Below, one piece after another: positions 41,992 through 51,244 of a stretch of 64,000 nucleotides of DNA. The position numbers and the translations under genes were made by a program. The first letter of the stretch is position 1; each line of letters opens with the position of its first letter. Below the pieces are notes generated by a model that was not told where the DNA came from, did no database searches, and saw nothing but the letters and a program-made list of their open reading frames with translations. This stretch comes from an uncultured Christensenellaceae bacterium (lineage in GTDB: Bacteria > Bacillota > Clostridia > Christensenellales > Pumilibacteraceae): NCBI GenBank assembly GCA_910586925.1, contig CAJUKG010000008.1:1-64000 (forward strand). The letters run 5' to 3'.

Positions 41992-43179
41992 ATGAAAAAT
42001 AAAAATTCATTCGCTGTTTTGCTTATGCTCGTCGTTTGCGTGACGTTTATGCTCGTGGGTTGTAACAATGCTCCGACGGGCGGCGGCGGTAGCAATGCAA
42101 ACGAAGATACGCACACCTATTATACGGTTGCGTTCGACAGCAAGGGCGGGAGCGCGGTCGAAAGCCAACGCATTATGGCAGGCAATCCCGTCGCCCGTTC
42201 CGCTTTGCCCGTATACGAAGGATACGACTTTACGGGGTGGTATAAAGACGAAGCCGCAACGAATAATTTATGGGATTTCGAAGCCGACAGAGTGGATTCG
42301 GATATGACTCTTTATGCAGGCTGGAAATCCGCGCCCGACGGAGAACAGTCGAATGTGTTGACGGCGTACTTTTCGGCAACGGGCAATACCGAAAATATCG
42401 CGAACACGATCGCGGAAATAGTCGGCGGCGATACATACGGGATAACGCCCGCCGTTCCGTATACTTCGGCGGATCTGAATTACAATACCGATTGCCGTGC
42501 CAACAGGGAGCAAAACGACCCGACTTGCCGTCCCGACATCGCTGGCGGCGTCGAGAATATGAAAGATTACGATATAGTATTTATCGGCTATCCTATTTGG
42601 TGGGGGCAGGCTCCGAAAATCATTTATACCTTTCTCGAAAGCTATGATTTTTCGGGAAAAACGATCGTTACGTTCTGCACTTCGGGCAGCAGCGGGATCG
42701 GTTCGAGTTCCGCAAATCTTCACTCGTCGGCACCTGCCGCGGTTTGGAAAGACGGACAAAGATTTTCGGGCGGCGCGTCGAGATCGACAGTCGAAACATG
42801 GGTAAACGGCTTGGGCTTAAATATACAAAAGGAACGGGAAATGAAAATATCCGTAAAGAGCAACGACATTGAAATTATTTATCGGTTGAATAACAGTAAA
42901 GCGGCAAAAGACCTGTATGCGCAAATGCCTTTGACGATCGAGGTCAGACCGTACAGCAATAACGAGATCGTATTCTATCCCGAAAAGCTCGACATTTCGG
43001 ACGCCCCGCTTGCGGAAGGCGGCGCAGGCATTCTCGCTTATTACGCGCCGTGGGGCGACGTGGTTTTATTCTACGGTCCGTTCGGTGTCAACGGCAGTTT
43101 ATTCGAACTCGGTAAAATAGTATCGGGTGCGGAAAATATCGAAAATTTAAGCGGCACGGTAACGGTGACCGCTTGCTGA
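41992..43179 (+). CDS. Lipoprotein fusing InlB-type repeat, flavodoxin and cyclophilin-like domains
   Basis: Protein of 395 aa. A lipoprotein signal (VCVTFMLVGCNN) is followed by a Listeria-Bacteroides type repeat (YTVAFDSKGGSAVESQ...GYDFTGWYKD...TLYAGW, about 43-118). Next is a flavodoxin fold (LTAYFSATGNTENIANTIAE, DIVFIGYPIWWGQAPKIIYTFL, about 123-280), then a cyclophilin-like fold from about residue 285 (IEIIYRLNNSKAAKDLYAQMP...FYPEKLDIS...GILAYYAPWGDVVLFYG). It would bind FMN outside the membrane. The combination is unusual; together with the CMD-cupin gene it suggests extracytoplasmic redox handling of an organic substrate. Confidence 0.85.
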   Translation: MKNKNSFAVLLMLVVCVTFMLVGCNNAPTGGGGSNANEDTHTYYTVAFDSKGGSAVESQRIMAGNPVARSALPVYEGYDFTGWYKDEAATNNLWDFEADRVDSDMTLYAGWKSAPDGEQSNVLTAYFSATGNTENIANTIAEIVGGDTYGITPAVPYTSADLNYNTDCRANREQNDPTCRPDIAGGVENMKDYDIVFIGYPIWWGQAPKIIYTFLESYDFSGKTIVTFCTSGSSGIGSSSANLHSSAPAAVWKDGQRFSGGASRSTVETWVNGLGLNIQKEREMKISVKSNDIEIIYRLNNSKAAKDLYAQMPLTIEVRPYSNNEIVFYPEKLDISDAPLAEGGAGILAYYAPWGDVVLFYGPFGVNGSLFELGKIVSGAENIENLSGTVTVTAC

Positions 43180-43192
43180 AAAGGAGTCGAAA

Positions 43193-43942
43193 ATGAAAAT
43201 CAAACAGACTGCGGGAAGAAACGCGTTGGGCAAATTCGCGCCGAAGTTCGCCGCGCTCAACGACGATGTGCTGTTCGGCGAAGTGTGGTCTGGCGACGAG
43301 TTGTCGCTTAAGATGCGTTCCGTCGTGACGATCGTCGCGCTTGCGGCGCAGGGCATGACGGACGGTTCGCTGAAATATCATTTGGAAACGGCGAAGCAAA
43401 ACGGCGTAACGAAAAGCGCGATCGCCGAGATCCTCACGCACGCCGCATTCTATATGGGCTGGTCGAAGGCTTGGGCAGCGTTCAATATGGCGAAAGAGGT
43501 TTGGTCTGACGAAAACGCTGCAGACGACGAAAAAGCCGAACACGCAAGCAAAACGGTATTTCCGATAGGCGAGCCGAACACGGGATTTGCCGAATACTTT
43601 ATCGGCAACAGCTATCTTTATCCGGTGTCGAAAGAGCAGGTCGGAATTTTCAACGTAACTTTCGAGCCGAAGTGCCGCAATAATTGGCATATTCATAAAG
43701 CGGAAAAGGGCGGCGGGCAAATACTTGTGTGTCTTGCGGGGAACGGTTATTATCAAGAGTGGGGCAAGCCCGTTCGCAAGCTGCAAGCGGGCGACGTCGT
43801 GAATATCCCCGCAAACGTCAAGCATTGGCACGGCGCAACGCCGAACGGTTGGTTTTCGCATCTCGCCGTCGAAGTGCCCGCGGAGAACGGCGGGACGGAA
43901 TGGCTCGAGGCGGTGACCGACGAACAGTATATGACGATATAG
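43193..43942 (+). CDS. Carboxymuconolactone decarboxylase-like/cupin fusion
   Basis: Protein of 249 aa. The N-terminal alkylhydroperoxidase/CMD-like domain (LSLKMRSVVTIVALAAQGMTDGSLKYHLETAKQNGVTKSAIAEILTHA, two blocks) lacks the CxxC of peroxidases. The C-terminal cupin (NNWHIHKAEKGGGQILVCLAGNGYYQEWGKP, VVNIPANVKHWHGA) has the His/Glu metal ligands. It probably acts on a small aromatic or lactone compound with the flavodoxin lipoprotein. AAAAGGAG site. Confidence 0.88.
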   Translation: MKIKQTAGRNALGKFAPKFAALNDDVLFGEVWSGDELSLKMRSVVTIVALAAQGMTDGSLKYHLETAKQNGVTKSAIAEILTHAAFYMGWSKAWAAFNMAKEVWSDENAADDEKAEHASKTVFPIGEPNTGFAEYFIGNSYLYPVSKEQVGIFNVTFEPKCRNNWHIHKAEKGGGQILVCLAGNGYYQEWGKPVRKLQAGDVVNIPANVKHWHGATPNGWFSHLAVEVPAENGGTEWLEAVTDEQYMTI

Positions 43943-44058
43943 CGGGATCGGATAATATGCGGTCGAAGGCGGCGAAAAATCGTCGTTTCGACCGCTTTTT
44001 GCGTCGCGATATATTCCGAGATCCGTTTTGTCGAAATATAAGCCGAAATAGTTTTATT

Positions 44059-44110
44059 TTTAAGAAAATTTTAATGATTTCCGCTTCGAAAAATGATATA
44101 ATCGAAGCGG
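44059..44110 (+). promoter_or_regulatory. Promoter region of the response regulator with inverted repeat
   Basis: TATAAT at 44096-44101 is flanked by the perfect 8-bp inverted repeat CCGCTTCG (44081-44088) / CGAAGCGG (44103-44110). Upstream are TTTAAGA (44059) and TTTAATG (44070), 11 bp apart, like the repeats at 46061-46098. Confidence 0.5.
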
Positions 44111-44121
44111 GAGATATATCT

Positions 44122-44802
44122 ATGGAATATAATTGCTTGATCATCGACGACGAAAAAGTGCTTGCGGACAGCACCGCGGAATACTTCGGGCTTTTCGGCG
44201 TGACCGCCGCGGTGTGTTATTCCGCCGAAGATTGTCGTAAGTTTTTGCGAGATAATTCGACGGAACTCATTTTGCTCGATATAAATTTGGGCGACGGCAA
44301 CGGTTTCGATCTATGCAAAGAATTGCGGGAAACGACGAACATTCCCATTCTTTTTATTTCCGCTCGGGGCGGCGACGACGATAAAATAGTCGCGCTCAAT
44401 ATCGGCGGCGACGATTATATCCAAAAACCGTATTCGCTCGGCGTATTGCTCGCAAAGGTCAAAGCTGTATTAAAGCGTTACGGACAAACCGCCGAGAAGC
44501 GTTATTCGGACGGGTACTTGACGATAGACCCCCGAACAAAACAGGTGTCGGTCAAGAACACGCCCGTCAAACTTACCGCTCTCGAGTTCAGGCTTTTGTC
44601 CTATTTGGTTGAAAATAAAGACAAAGTTATTTCCAAACGCGAACTGTTCGAGAGAGTTTGGCAAGACAAATTCACAGGCGACGGAACGTTAAACGTGCAT
44701 ATCCACAGACTGCGCGAAGCGATAGAGCAAAACCCGAACGAGCCGAAGTATATCGTCACCGTTTGGGGCGACGGATATAAGTTCACGGGAGAAAAACAAT
44801 GA
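44122..44802 (+). CDS. OmpR-family response regulator
   Basis: Protein of 226 aa; the start at 44122 has GGGAG upstream. The receiver has CLIIDDEK, phospho-Asp in LILLDINLGDGNG and Lys in YIQKPYSL. The winged-helix output domain (LTALEFRLLSYLVENKDKVISKRELFERVW...VHIHRLREAIEQ...YKF) completes the protein. Its stop overlaps the kinase start (ATGA). It probably controls the ABC exporter two genes downstream through the phased TTTAAGA repeats. Confidence 0.93.
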   Translation: MEYNCLIIDDEKVLADSTAEYFGLFGVTAAVCYSAEDCRKFLRDNSTELILLDINLGDGNGFDLCKELRETTNIPILFISARGGDDDKIVALNIGGDDYIQKPYSLGVLLAKVKAVLKRYGQTAEKRYSDGYLTIDPRTKQVSVKNTPVKLTALEFRLLSYLVENKDKVISKRELFERVWQDKFTGDGTLNVHIHRLREAIEQNPNEPKYIVTVWGDGYKFTGEKQ

Positions 44803-46064
44803 AAAGCAAAATTTTTCTGTTCGGGACTGTTTTAATGCTTATAGCTGAAATCGTCGCGCTCATTGTATTCGCCGTGCAGACGCCCGATTTTTCGCAGGAC
44901 GCCGTTGCCGTCAACGAAGTTGTACAGACCGTAACGGACGACTTCCGTACCATCGAAGAACACGAAAATTCGACCGCGCTCGAATACGCGGTGATAGACA
45001 ATGACGGCAATCTTCTTTACAGGACGCGGTCGGGATTGTCCGAAAGCATAAACTCGGCAATTACGCACCGAGATACGATACTCGACATTACCGTTGACGA
45101 TGCGACGGTCGGAAAGATCATTGTATATAACGACGGGGCGCAAACATTGCAATCGCAAAAGCGATCGGCAATTATAGTGTTATCGGCGGCTATCGCCATT
45201 CAAGCCGTGATTTGTATAGGGTATGCGGTCTATCTGTATTTATCGGTTATCGGACCGTTCGGTAAACTCAAGGGGTTTGCCGAACGTGTCGCGGGCGGTA
45301 ATCTCGATATCCCGCTTGAAATGGACAGACGTAATCTTTTCGGCGCGTTTACCGAAAGTTTCGATATTATGCGATCGGAACTTAAAAAAGCGCGTCTTGC
45401 CGAAGCGCAGGCGCAGCAAAGCAAAAAAGAACTCGTCGCAAAACTTTCCCACGATATAAAAACACCGATCGCAAGCATTAAAGCGGTTTCCGAAGTCGGG
45501 CTTGCGGTCGCGGCAAACAAGAAAGACAAAGCGAACTATACGCAGATAATAGGCAAAGCCGATCAGATAAACACGCTCGTCACGAATCTGTTTACGGCAA
45601 CGCTCGAAGAATTGCAACAGCTAACCGTAACGCCCGCGAACATGGAGAGCAAGCAAGTGCAGACCATGCTCGAAAACGCCGACTATCTTCGTCGCGCCGT
45701 TATTCCCGACGTTCCCGAGTGTTTGGTGTTTGCCGACGCACTGCGACTGCAACAGGTATTCGATAACATATTCGCAAACGCCTATAAATACGCCAATACC
45801 GAAATTGCCGTCGCCGTCGGCAGAACGGACGGGCATATGGATATAACTATAGAAGATTTCGGCGGCGGAGTGGAAGCGGAAGAATTACCCGTACTCAAAG
45901 AAAAATTCAAGCGCGGCAGCAATTCGGCAAATACGGAAGGCGCGGGATTGGGGCTTTACATATCCGATTATTTTATGAAAGAGATGCGCGGCGAATTGAA
46001 TATCGAAAACGGCGTCGACGGATTGAAAGTAACCGTTTCCATACTGTTAAGCGGAAAGAATTAA
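44799..46064 (+). CDS. Sensor histidine kinase partnering the OmpR-type regulator
   Basis: Protein of 421 aa. Membrane segments at about 5-25 and 128-150 enclose a roughly 100-aa extracytoplasmic sensor. HAMP linker, then HisKA with LSHDIKTPIASIK (phospho-His), then the ATPase domain with NIFANAYKYA (N box), EDFGGG and GAGLGLYI. Regulator, kinase and ABC exporter together form a Bce/MacB-type cell-envelope stress module. Confidence 0.92.
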   Translation: MKSKIFLFGTVLMLIAEIVALIVFAVQTPDFSQDAVAVNEVVQTVTDDFRTIEEHENSTALEYAVIDNDGNLLYRTRSGLSESINSAITHRDTILDITVDDATVGKIIVYNDGAQTLQSQKRSAIIVLSAAIAIQAVICIGYAVYLYLSVIGPFGKLKGFAERVAGGNLDIPLEMDRRNLFGAFTESFDIMRSELKKARLAEAQAQQSKKELVAKLSHDIKTPIASIKAVSEVGLAVAANKKDKANYTQIIGKADQINTLVTNLFTATLEELQQLTVTPANMESKQVQTMLENADYLRRAVIPDVPECLVFADALRLQQVFDNIFANAYKYANTEIAVAVGRTDGHMDITIEDFGGGVEAEELPVLKEKFKRGSNSANTEGAGLGLYISDYFMKEMRGELNIENGVDGLKVTVSILLSGKN

Positions 46065-46098
46065 GAGATATTTAAGAAATCGTTAAAGACATTTAAGA
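46061..46098 (+). promoter_or_regulatory. Four helically phased TTAAGA-type repeats before the ABC exporter
   Basis: TTAAGA/TTAAAGA motifs start at 46061, 46072, 46083 and 46093, steps of 11, 11 and 10 bp, all on one face of the DNA. They are followed by a TATAAG/TAAAAT-rich stretch. They probably bind the OmpR-type regulator. Confidence 0.6.
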
Positions 46099-46145
46099 AT
46101 TATATAAGCTAAAATGAACGTGTTAAAATAAAAAAGGAGAATTCC

Positions 46146-46904
46146 ATGCAACGAATTTTATTGAAAACAGAAAACTTGAGCAAAACTTTCTCTAACGGCG
46201 GAAGCCAGCAACACGTTCTCAAAAATATCGACTTGGAGCTTTATCAAGGCGATTTTACCGTTATAATGGGCGCGAGCGGCGCAGGCAAATCCACGCTTTT
46301 GTACGCGCTATCGGGCATGGATACTCCGTCGCTCGGTAAGATAACTTTCGGCGATAAAGTCATTACCGATCTGTCGCAGGACGGACTTGCCGTATTTCGT
46401 CGCGATCGGTGCGGTTTTGTGTTTCAGCAGATATATTTGATCGACGGCATGTCCGTTATGGACAACGTGCTTTCCGCGGGATTGCTTGTAAACAAAAACA
46501 AAAAAGAAGTCGTCGCAAGAGCGAAAGAACTGTTTGCGGCTGTCGATATTTCGGAAGATACGCAAAAAAAGTTTCCCGCGCAAATATCGGGCGGCGAAGC
46601 GCAGCGCGTGGGTATCGTCCGCGCGCTTATAAACAATCCCGATATTCTTTTTGCCGACGAACCGACGGGCGCGCTCAATTCCAAAACGGGTCTCGACGTT
46701 CTCGACACTCTTACGAAATTCAACGAGCAAGGTCAAAGCGTAGTTATGGTAACGCACGACATTAGTTCGGCGCGGCGCGGCAACCGTATTCTGTACTTGA
46801 AAGACGGCGTTATTTTGGGCGAGTGCGATTTGGGCAAATACGTTCGCGGCGACACGGCAAGACACGAAAAACTTTCCGCGTTTTTATCTTCTATGGGGTG
46901 GTAA
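46146..46904 (+). CDS. ABC exporter ATP-binding protein (MacB/BceA-type)
   Basis: Protein of 252 aa with Walker A GASGAGKST, signature SGGEAQRVGIVRAL, Walker B ILFADEPTGALNSKTG and switch His in MVTHD. It powers the FtsX-type permease that starts one base after its stop. Such pairs remove or sense antimicrobial peptides or export lipoproteins or toxins. AAAAAGGAG site. Confidence 0.94.
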   Translation: MQRILLKTENLSKTFSNGGSQQHVLKNIDLELYQGDFTVIMGASGAGKSTLLYALSGMDTPSLGKITFGDKVITDLSQDGLAVFRRDRCGFVFQQIYLIDGMSVMDNVLSAGLLVNKNKKEVVARAKELFAAVDISEDTQKKFPAQISGGEAQRVGIVRALINNPDILFADEPTGALNSKTGLDVLDTLTKFNEQGQSVVMVTHDISSARRGNRILYLKDGVILGECDLGKYVRGDTARHEKLSAFLSSMGW

Positions 46905-46905
46905 A

Positions 46906-49248
46906 ATGAGGAAGCTGTTTTTGATCGTCCGCTCGAATATGCGCAAAGCAAAAGGGCAGACGGCGGCTATTGTCGTACTTATTTTGCTCGCGTCGCTATT
47001 GTTCAATCTTTGGCTTATGCTGTCCATGGATTACCGCGCCAACTTTGAAAGACACCACGCCAAACTCAACGCCGAACACGTGACGTTTGTGGCGGAACAA
47101 AACGGTGACGGACTAAACGAATTTTTAACTCGACTACTCGACGGCGACAGTCGCGTCGATGAGTACCATCTCGATAACTGCATGTATATGGTGGGCACAT
47201 TTCCGTACAATGGCGGAATGATGAACGGCGAGTTTGTATTTACCGACAAGAACACCGCTTTGACACGTTCCGTCGGCAGAGCCGAAATCGTCGAAAGCGG
47301 GAACTATTCAAGCGGCGTGTATTTGCCTATGCTGTATAAAACGGACGGTTATGCGGTAGGAAAAACTATCGAGATTTCCATAGGAAGCACGCCCGTCGCG
47401 TACACGATTTGCGGGTTTTTCAACAGCGTAATGATGGGCTCGCATAATTGCGCTTTAACGCAAATAATACTCACCGAAGATAAGTATGCGGAACTCGAAA
47501 CAAGCGGACTTGCACCCAAAACAATATTGTGTTCGGTGAGATTAAACGATATTTCCGAAAATCAGGACTATGAAGCGTGGTTGAAGGCGAGTGTTTCCGA
47601 ACAATTTCCCGACAGCCGTACGGGAAGCAACTGTTACGACATCGTGTTGCAGTCGCGCTATATTGCTCAGATGATCTGCTCTGCGATAATGGCTGCGATG
47701 GCTTTCTTGGTTTTGCTAATTGCGGTAGTCGTATTGGTGTCGAATATTGTCAATTACATTCAAGTCAACATGAAAAATCTCGGCGCGCTCAAAGCGGTGG
47801 GGTATACTTCCGCACAGCTTATCTGTTCGCTGTTATTGCAATTTTTATCAATTACTTTGGCGGCGGCGATCGTCGGTACGGCGTTGTCGTATTGCGTGTT
47901 CCCCGCAATAAACTCAATGATGATCTCGCAAACGGGAATACCGTATGCTATTCGCTTTCTGCCTTTGCCGATGTTGATCTCTCTTTTGGTTTTGGGCGGT
48001 ACGGTCGCGCTCGCCGTTTGGCTTGCCGCACGCAGGATCAAAAAAATAGAGCCTATACTTGCATTGCGCTCGGGAATACAAACGCACAATTTCAAACGCA
48101 ATCATGTTCCGCTCGAAAAAACGAAAGCCCCGTTGAACGTCGCGCTCGCGCTTAAAACAACGCTTTCGGGAGTGAAGCATAATATCACCGTTTGCGTAAC
48201 AATGCTTGTGCTGATGCTTATAGTAGTGTTTTCGGGACTTATGACCGAAAACGTCATCGCCGATATTACGCCGTTTTTGAACTTGATCGTCGGCGAAACG
48301 GCGGATAGCGCAATAAATGTGCAATGCGAAGTCGAAAAAGATTTTATCGAGCATTTAAGCAGCGATAACCGTGTCGAAAAGGTTTACTTATACAATTCGT
48401 TGAACGTGTCGCACGTAGGCGGCGTCGAACTTATGGCGACGCTCTCGGACGATTTCGAAAACGTAAACAATCAAGCCGTGGTTTTTCAAGGCAGGTTCCC
48501 GAAATACGATAACGAAATCGCCATTGCCGCCAAATACGCAAATGAAAAGGACTTGAATATAGGCAATGAAATAGAGATCGTCGCAAACGGCAAAACGGAA
48601 AAATATATTATCAGCGGATTTACGCAGATCACGAATAACCTCGGCAGGGATTGCCTTTTTACAAGACGGGGTTACGAGCGGTTAGGCACTCTGCAAAATG
48701 CGACATACTATATAAACCTCGCGGAGAGTACGGACGTCGATACTTTCAACGAAGAAATGAAAGAATTGTTTTCGGGCAATATAAACGCGGCAATAAACGT
48801 TTTGGCAACGGTGGACGGCGCGGGCAGCGTATATGTCGATCTTATGACGATCATCGTGATAGCAATACTCGTGCTCTCGGTAATTATAATCTGTTTCGTG
48901 CTGTATTTGCTCGTGCGGACAATGCTCAATAATAAACTGCGCGATTACGGAATAATGAAGTCGCTCGGCTTTACAACAAAACAACTGATTTTGCAGACCG
49001 CGCTTTCGTTTATGCCCGCGATCGTTATTTCGACAGTTGCGGGCTTGATAGCGAGCTTACTGATGATCAATCCGCTCATGTCGTTGTTTTTAAGTTCGAT
49101 AGGGATCGTTAAGTGCACGTTTGCGCCGCCTATACTGTTTAGCGTTATAGCAGGCGTCGGGCTTGTTTTGTTTGCGTTTGCATTTGCATGTTTGCTCTCG
49201 CTTAAAATCAAAAAAATCGCACCGCGCACTTTATTGACTAACGAGTAA
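46906..49248 (+). CDS. ABC exporter permease with two FtsX domains
   Basis: Protein of 780 aa. A membrane helix at the N-terminus is followed by an extracytoplasmic region of about 220 aa, then a three-helix FtsX domain (about 255-370), a second extracytoplasmic region, and a second FtsX domain (about 645-770) containing LRDYGIMKSLGFTTKQL. Large loops on both halves suit binding of peptides or lipid-linked ligands. It ends at a terminator just before the HindIII cassette. Confidence 0.92.
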   Translation: MRKLFLIVRSNMRKAKGQTAAIVVLILLASLLFNLWLMLSMDYRANFERHHAKLNAEHVTFVAEQNGDGLNEFLTRLLDGDSRVDEYHLDNCMYMVGTFPYNGGMMNGEFVFTDKNTALTRSVGRAEIVESGNYSSGVYLPMLYKTDGYAVGKTIEISIGSTPVAYTICGFFNSVMMGSHNCALTQIILTEDKYAELETSGLAPKTILCSVRLNDISENQDYEAWLKASVSEQFPDSRTGSNCYDIVLQSRYIAQMICSAIMAAMAFLVLLIAVVVLVSNIVNYIQVNMKNLGALKAVGYTSAQLICSLLLQFLSITLAAAIVGTALSYCVFPAINSMMISQTGIPYAIRFLPLPMLISLLVLGGTVALAVWLAARRIKKIEPILALRSGIQTHNFKRNHVPLEKTKAPLNVALALKTTLSGVKHNITVCVTMLVLMLIVVFSGLMTENVIADITPFLNLIVGETADSAINVQCEVEKDFIEHLSSDNRVEKVYLYNSLNVSHVGGVELMATLSDDFENVNNQAVVFQGRFPKYDNEIAIAAKYANEKDLNIGNEIEIVANGKTEKYIISGFTQITNNLGRDCLFTRRGYERLGTLQNATYYINLAESTDVDTFNEEMKELFSGNINAAINVLATVDGAGSVYVDLMTIIVIAILVLSVIIICFVLYLLVRTMLNNKLRDYGIMKSLGFTTKQLILQTALSFMPAIVISTVAGLIASLLMINPLMSLFLSSIGIVKCTFAPPILFSVIAGVGLVLFAFAFACLLSLKIKKIAPRTLLTNE

Positions 49249-49276
49249 AGCCTCTTAATTGCATCGCGACAAAAAT

Positions 49277-49316
49277 AAAAGTACGAACTCGCTTCGACGT
49301 GCGTTTGTACTTTTTT
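49277..49316 (+). terminator. Terminator of the ABC exporter operon
   Basis: AAAAGTACGAAC pairs with GTTTGTACTTTT, followed by TT. It ends three bases before the cassette boundary. Confidence 0.75.
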
Positions 49317-49318
49317 AA

Positions 49319-49326
49319 TGGCAGAG
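49319..49326 (-). repeat. Attachment core, distal end of the HindIII cassette
   Basis: TGGCAGAG on the plus strand, CTCTGCCA in tRNA orientation. Confidence 0.75.
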
Positions 49327-49328
49327 AA

Positions 49329-49347
49329 GTAGTAACCTAAAACGAAT
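49329..49347 (-). repeat. Terminal sequence shared with the 13-kb island
   Basis: Exact inverted copy of 38686-38704. It includes the methylase stop codon (49337-49339). Confidence 0.85.
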
Positions 49348-50221
49348 TTTCAATGCGGTTTATTGCAGTTTTATAATATGTTTCATTTATTTCGATTCCT
49401 ACATAGTTACGATTTAACTGTTTTGCCGCTAATAATGTTGATCCACTTCCGCAAAATGGGTCTAAAACGACCTGCCCTTCTAATGTTGTTAGCTCAATTA
49501 GCAATTTCATTAGCTCTATCGGTTTTTGTGTTGGATGTAAGCCTTTATCGTTTTTTGATGTTTTAATTTTGATTACATTTGACGCGTTACCAATATATTG
49601 TAAGATAGCGTTTTCATTATACGCACCTACATTATATTGAATTAAATTGTCAGCAAGAGTTCCACCAAGTTTATAAGGTTTCATAAACCACAAGATTGGT
49701 TCAAAAATTGGTCTTAAATTTCCTAATTTCCATCCACACCATTTTTTAGAATTTTCAATATCATTTCTACGTTCGTATACTATACTTACTCGTTGTGCTC
49801 TATGGGCGGCTTGTTCTTTCTCCCAAGCTAGCATATCCTTAAAAATGAAGCCACAATCTTCTAATGCTGAAATGCACCTATGAGCATTACGTCTACCAGC
49901 AAAGATGAAAACAGAAGCACCGGGGACTAAAACATCATAGCTTTCTTTTGCCCAAGTTCTACACCAATTATAATATTCTAATGGTATCTTTTTATCTGCT
50001 TCTGACCACCCATTAAGGGGTTTACCCCTATGCTTAAAAATTGCCCCTGCCTGTTGTTGAGATGGGCTTGTTCCCATATAGGCTGAATTTGTGTTTGAGT
50101 GTAGTACATCCCAATCTTCTATACCAATACCGTAAGGAATATCGCTAAGTAATAAATGCACACTGTTGTTGCCTAATTTTGATATTTCTTTAATGCAATC
50201 TCCTAAAATTATACTATTCAT
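49337..50221 (-). CDS. HindIII-type DNA methyltransferase
   Basis: Protein of 294 aa. The catalytic motif SDIPYG (26-31) comes before the SAM motif DPFCGSGSTLLAA, the order of beta-class N6/N4 methylases. Blocks such as HRGKPLNGWSEADKKIP, FAGRRNAHRCISALEDCGF and WKLGNLRPIFEPILWF match HindIII methylase. It should methylate the first adenine of AAGCTT. It overlaps the restriction gene by eight bases, and its last codons lie inside the terminal sequence shared with the larger island. Confidence 0.92.
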   Translation of the reverse strand: MNSIILGDCIKEISKLGNNSVHLLLSDIPYGIGIEDWDVLHSNTNSAYMGTSPSQQQAGAIFKHRGKPLNGWSEADKKIPLEYYNWCRTWAKESYDVLVPGASVFIFAGRRNAHRCISALEDCGFIFKDMLAWEKEQAAHRAQRVSIVYERRNDIENSKKWCGWKLGNLRPIFEPILWFMKPYKLGGTLADNLIQYNVGAYNENAILQYIGNASNVIKIKTSKNDKGLHPTQKPIELMKLLIELTTLEGQVVLDPFCGSGSTLLAAKQLNRNYVGIEINETYYKTAINRIENSF

Positions 50222-51122
50222 TTGATTGCCTCAAAGTAAGAATATATTTTTTTATTACTCGTATTTTTTCATTGATTTTTTTTGACTTTATTAGTTCATT
50301 TATAGCTTGTTCTCTTGTATAATTTTTTATCTTTAATATCTCAGATTCCCAATATGATATTTCTACTTCACACCTATTAATAGTTTGTTGTATACAATAG
50401 TGCATTAAATCAACAAATTGTTCAGTGGGGATTTTCAATTCTTCACAAATTAACTTTTCTATATCTGCAATGAAACATTTATTTCTGTTAGCAAAACTTA
50501 ATTCGGGATTATTGGCTATTTTATTAGAAATATTCCATAGAAAAGATAAATTACAGTTGACATCTTCTTTTATTTTGTTAGATAACAAAAAATATAAATG
50601 TTCCCAACTCAATAAGCAAACATTAACAGCCAGTGCTTGTGAATATATTTGGCTGGCTGTATTTGGATATTGATTGTAGGGGGAAACTAATACAGCATAG
50701 TCATTTTCGTCGCCACGCCAATCGCTCATAGATTTTACTTTGAAATCTTTTTGATTTTTAGCTGTTCTACTTAATCGAAACGCTTTGGCATCTCCTACCA
50801 ATGAATAATTATGGTATATACTTTCTGCTAACACATCAGCACTATTAGCTCGTTCTGTTAAAACTTTTGATTTTAAGCCTAATTCACTCAAAGACCTACT
50901 TAATACAATGTCTGTTGCCTTTGAATATAGTTTTTCTTCTGTTGAATCGTGTTCTATCCTTTCGGGAATAGTGCCGATTTCAGAAAGTATGGAAAGAAAA
51001 CTGTCAAATGGCAGCTTATTTATATATTCAGTCAATTCAGCAGTCATCTCAAAAAAATTATAATTGTCTTTTTGCGATATTGTTTGAACTTGCACAATAA
51101 AATTATCAAATGTACTTTTCAC
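50214..51122 (-). CDS. HindIII-family type II restriction endonuclease
   Basis: Protein of 302 aa from a GTG start at 51122, with AGGAG at the right distance; no suitable ATG is nearer than residue 26. Strong family blocks: STEEKLYSKATDIVLSRSLSEL, GDAKAFRLSRTAKNQKDFKVKS (110-131), DYAVLVSPYNQYP and LLSWEHLYFLL. The acidic and Lys residues at 111/113 and 126/128 lie in the segment essential in HindIII. It is expected to cut A/AGCTT. The reading frame is open upstream into tRNA-Ser, but that is not a gene. Confidence 0.93.
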   Translation of the reverse strand: MKSTFDNFIVQVQTISQKDNYNFFEMTAELTEYINKLPFDSFLSILSEIGTIPERIEHDSTEEKLYSKATDIVLSRSLSELGLKSKVLTERANSADVLAESIYHNYSLVGDAKAFRLSRTAKNQKDFKVKSMSDWRGDENDYAVLVSPYNQYPNTASQIYSQALAVNVCLLSWEHLYFLLSNKIKEDVNCNLSFLWNISNKIANNPELSFANRNKCFIADIEKLICEELKIPTEQFVDLMHYCIQQTINRCEVEISYWESEILKIKNYTREQAINELIKSKKINEKIRVIKKYILTLRQSNE

Positions 51123-51150
51123 ACAACTACTCCTTTGTTTATTAATATCT

Positions 51151-51179
51151 ATTATATCATAAATAGAGCTAATTTTCAA
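51151..51179 (-). promoter_or_regulatory. Promoter of the HindIII cassette
   Basis: Minus strand TTGAAA (51174-51179), 17 bp, TATAAT (51151-51156). Confidence 0.75.
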
Positions 51180-51201
51180 CCATATAGTATGGTCAAAAAT
51201 T

Positions 51202-51243
51202 AAAAAGCACCCGTTTGACCGCGCAGGTTCAAATTGGGTGCTT
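51202..51243 (-). terminator. Terminator of tRNA-Ser(TGA)
   Basis: Minus strand AAGCACCC pairs with GGGTGCTT, followed by T5, with an inner TTGAACC/GGTCAA stem. Related to the terminators at 25705 and 38716. Confidence 0.75.
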
Positions 51244-51244
51244 G

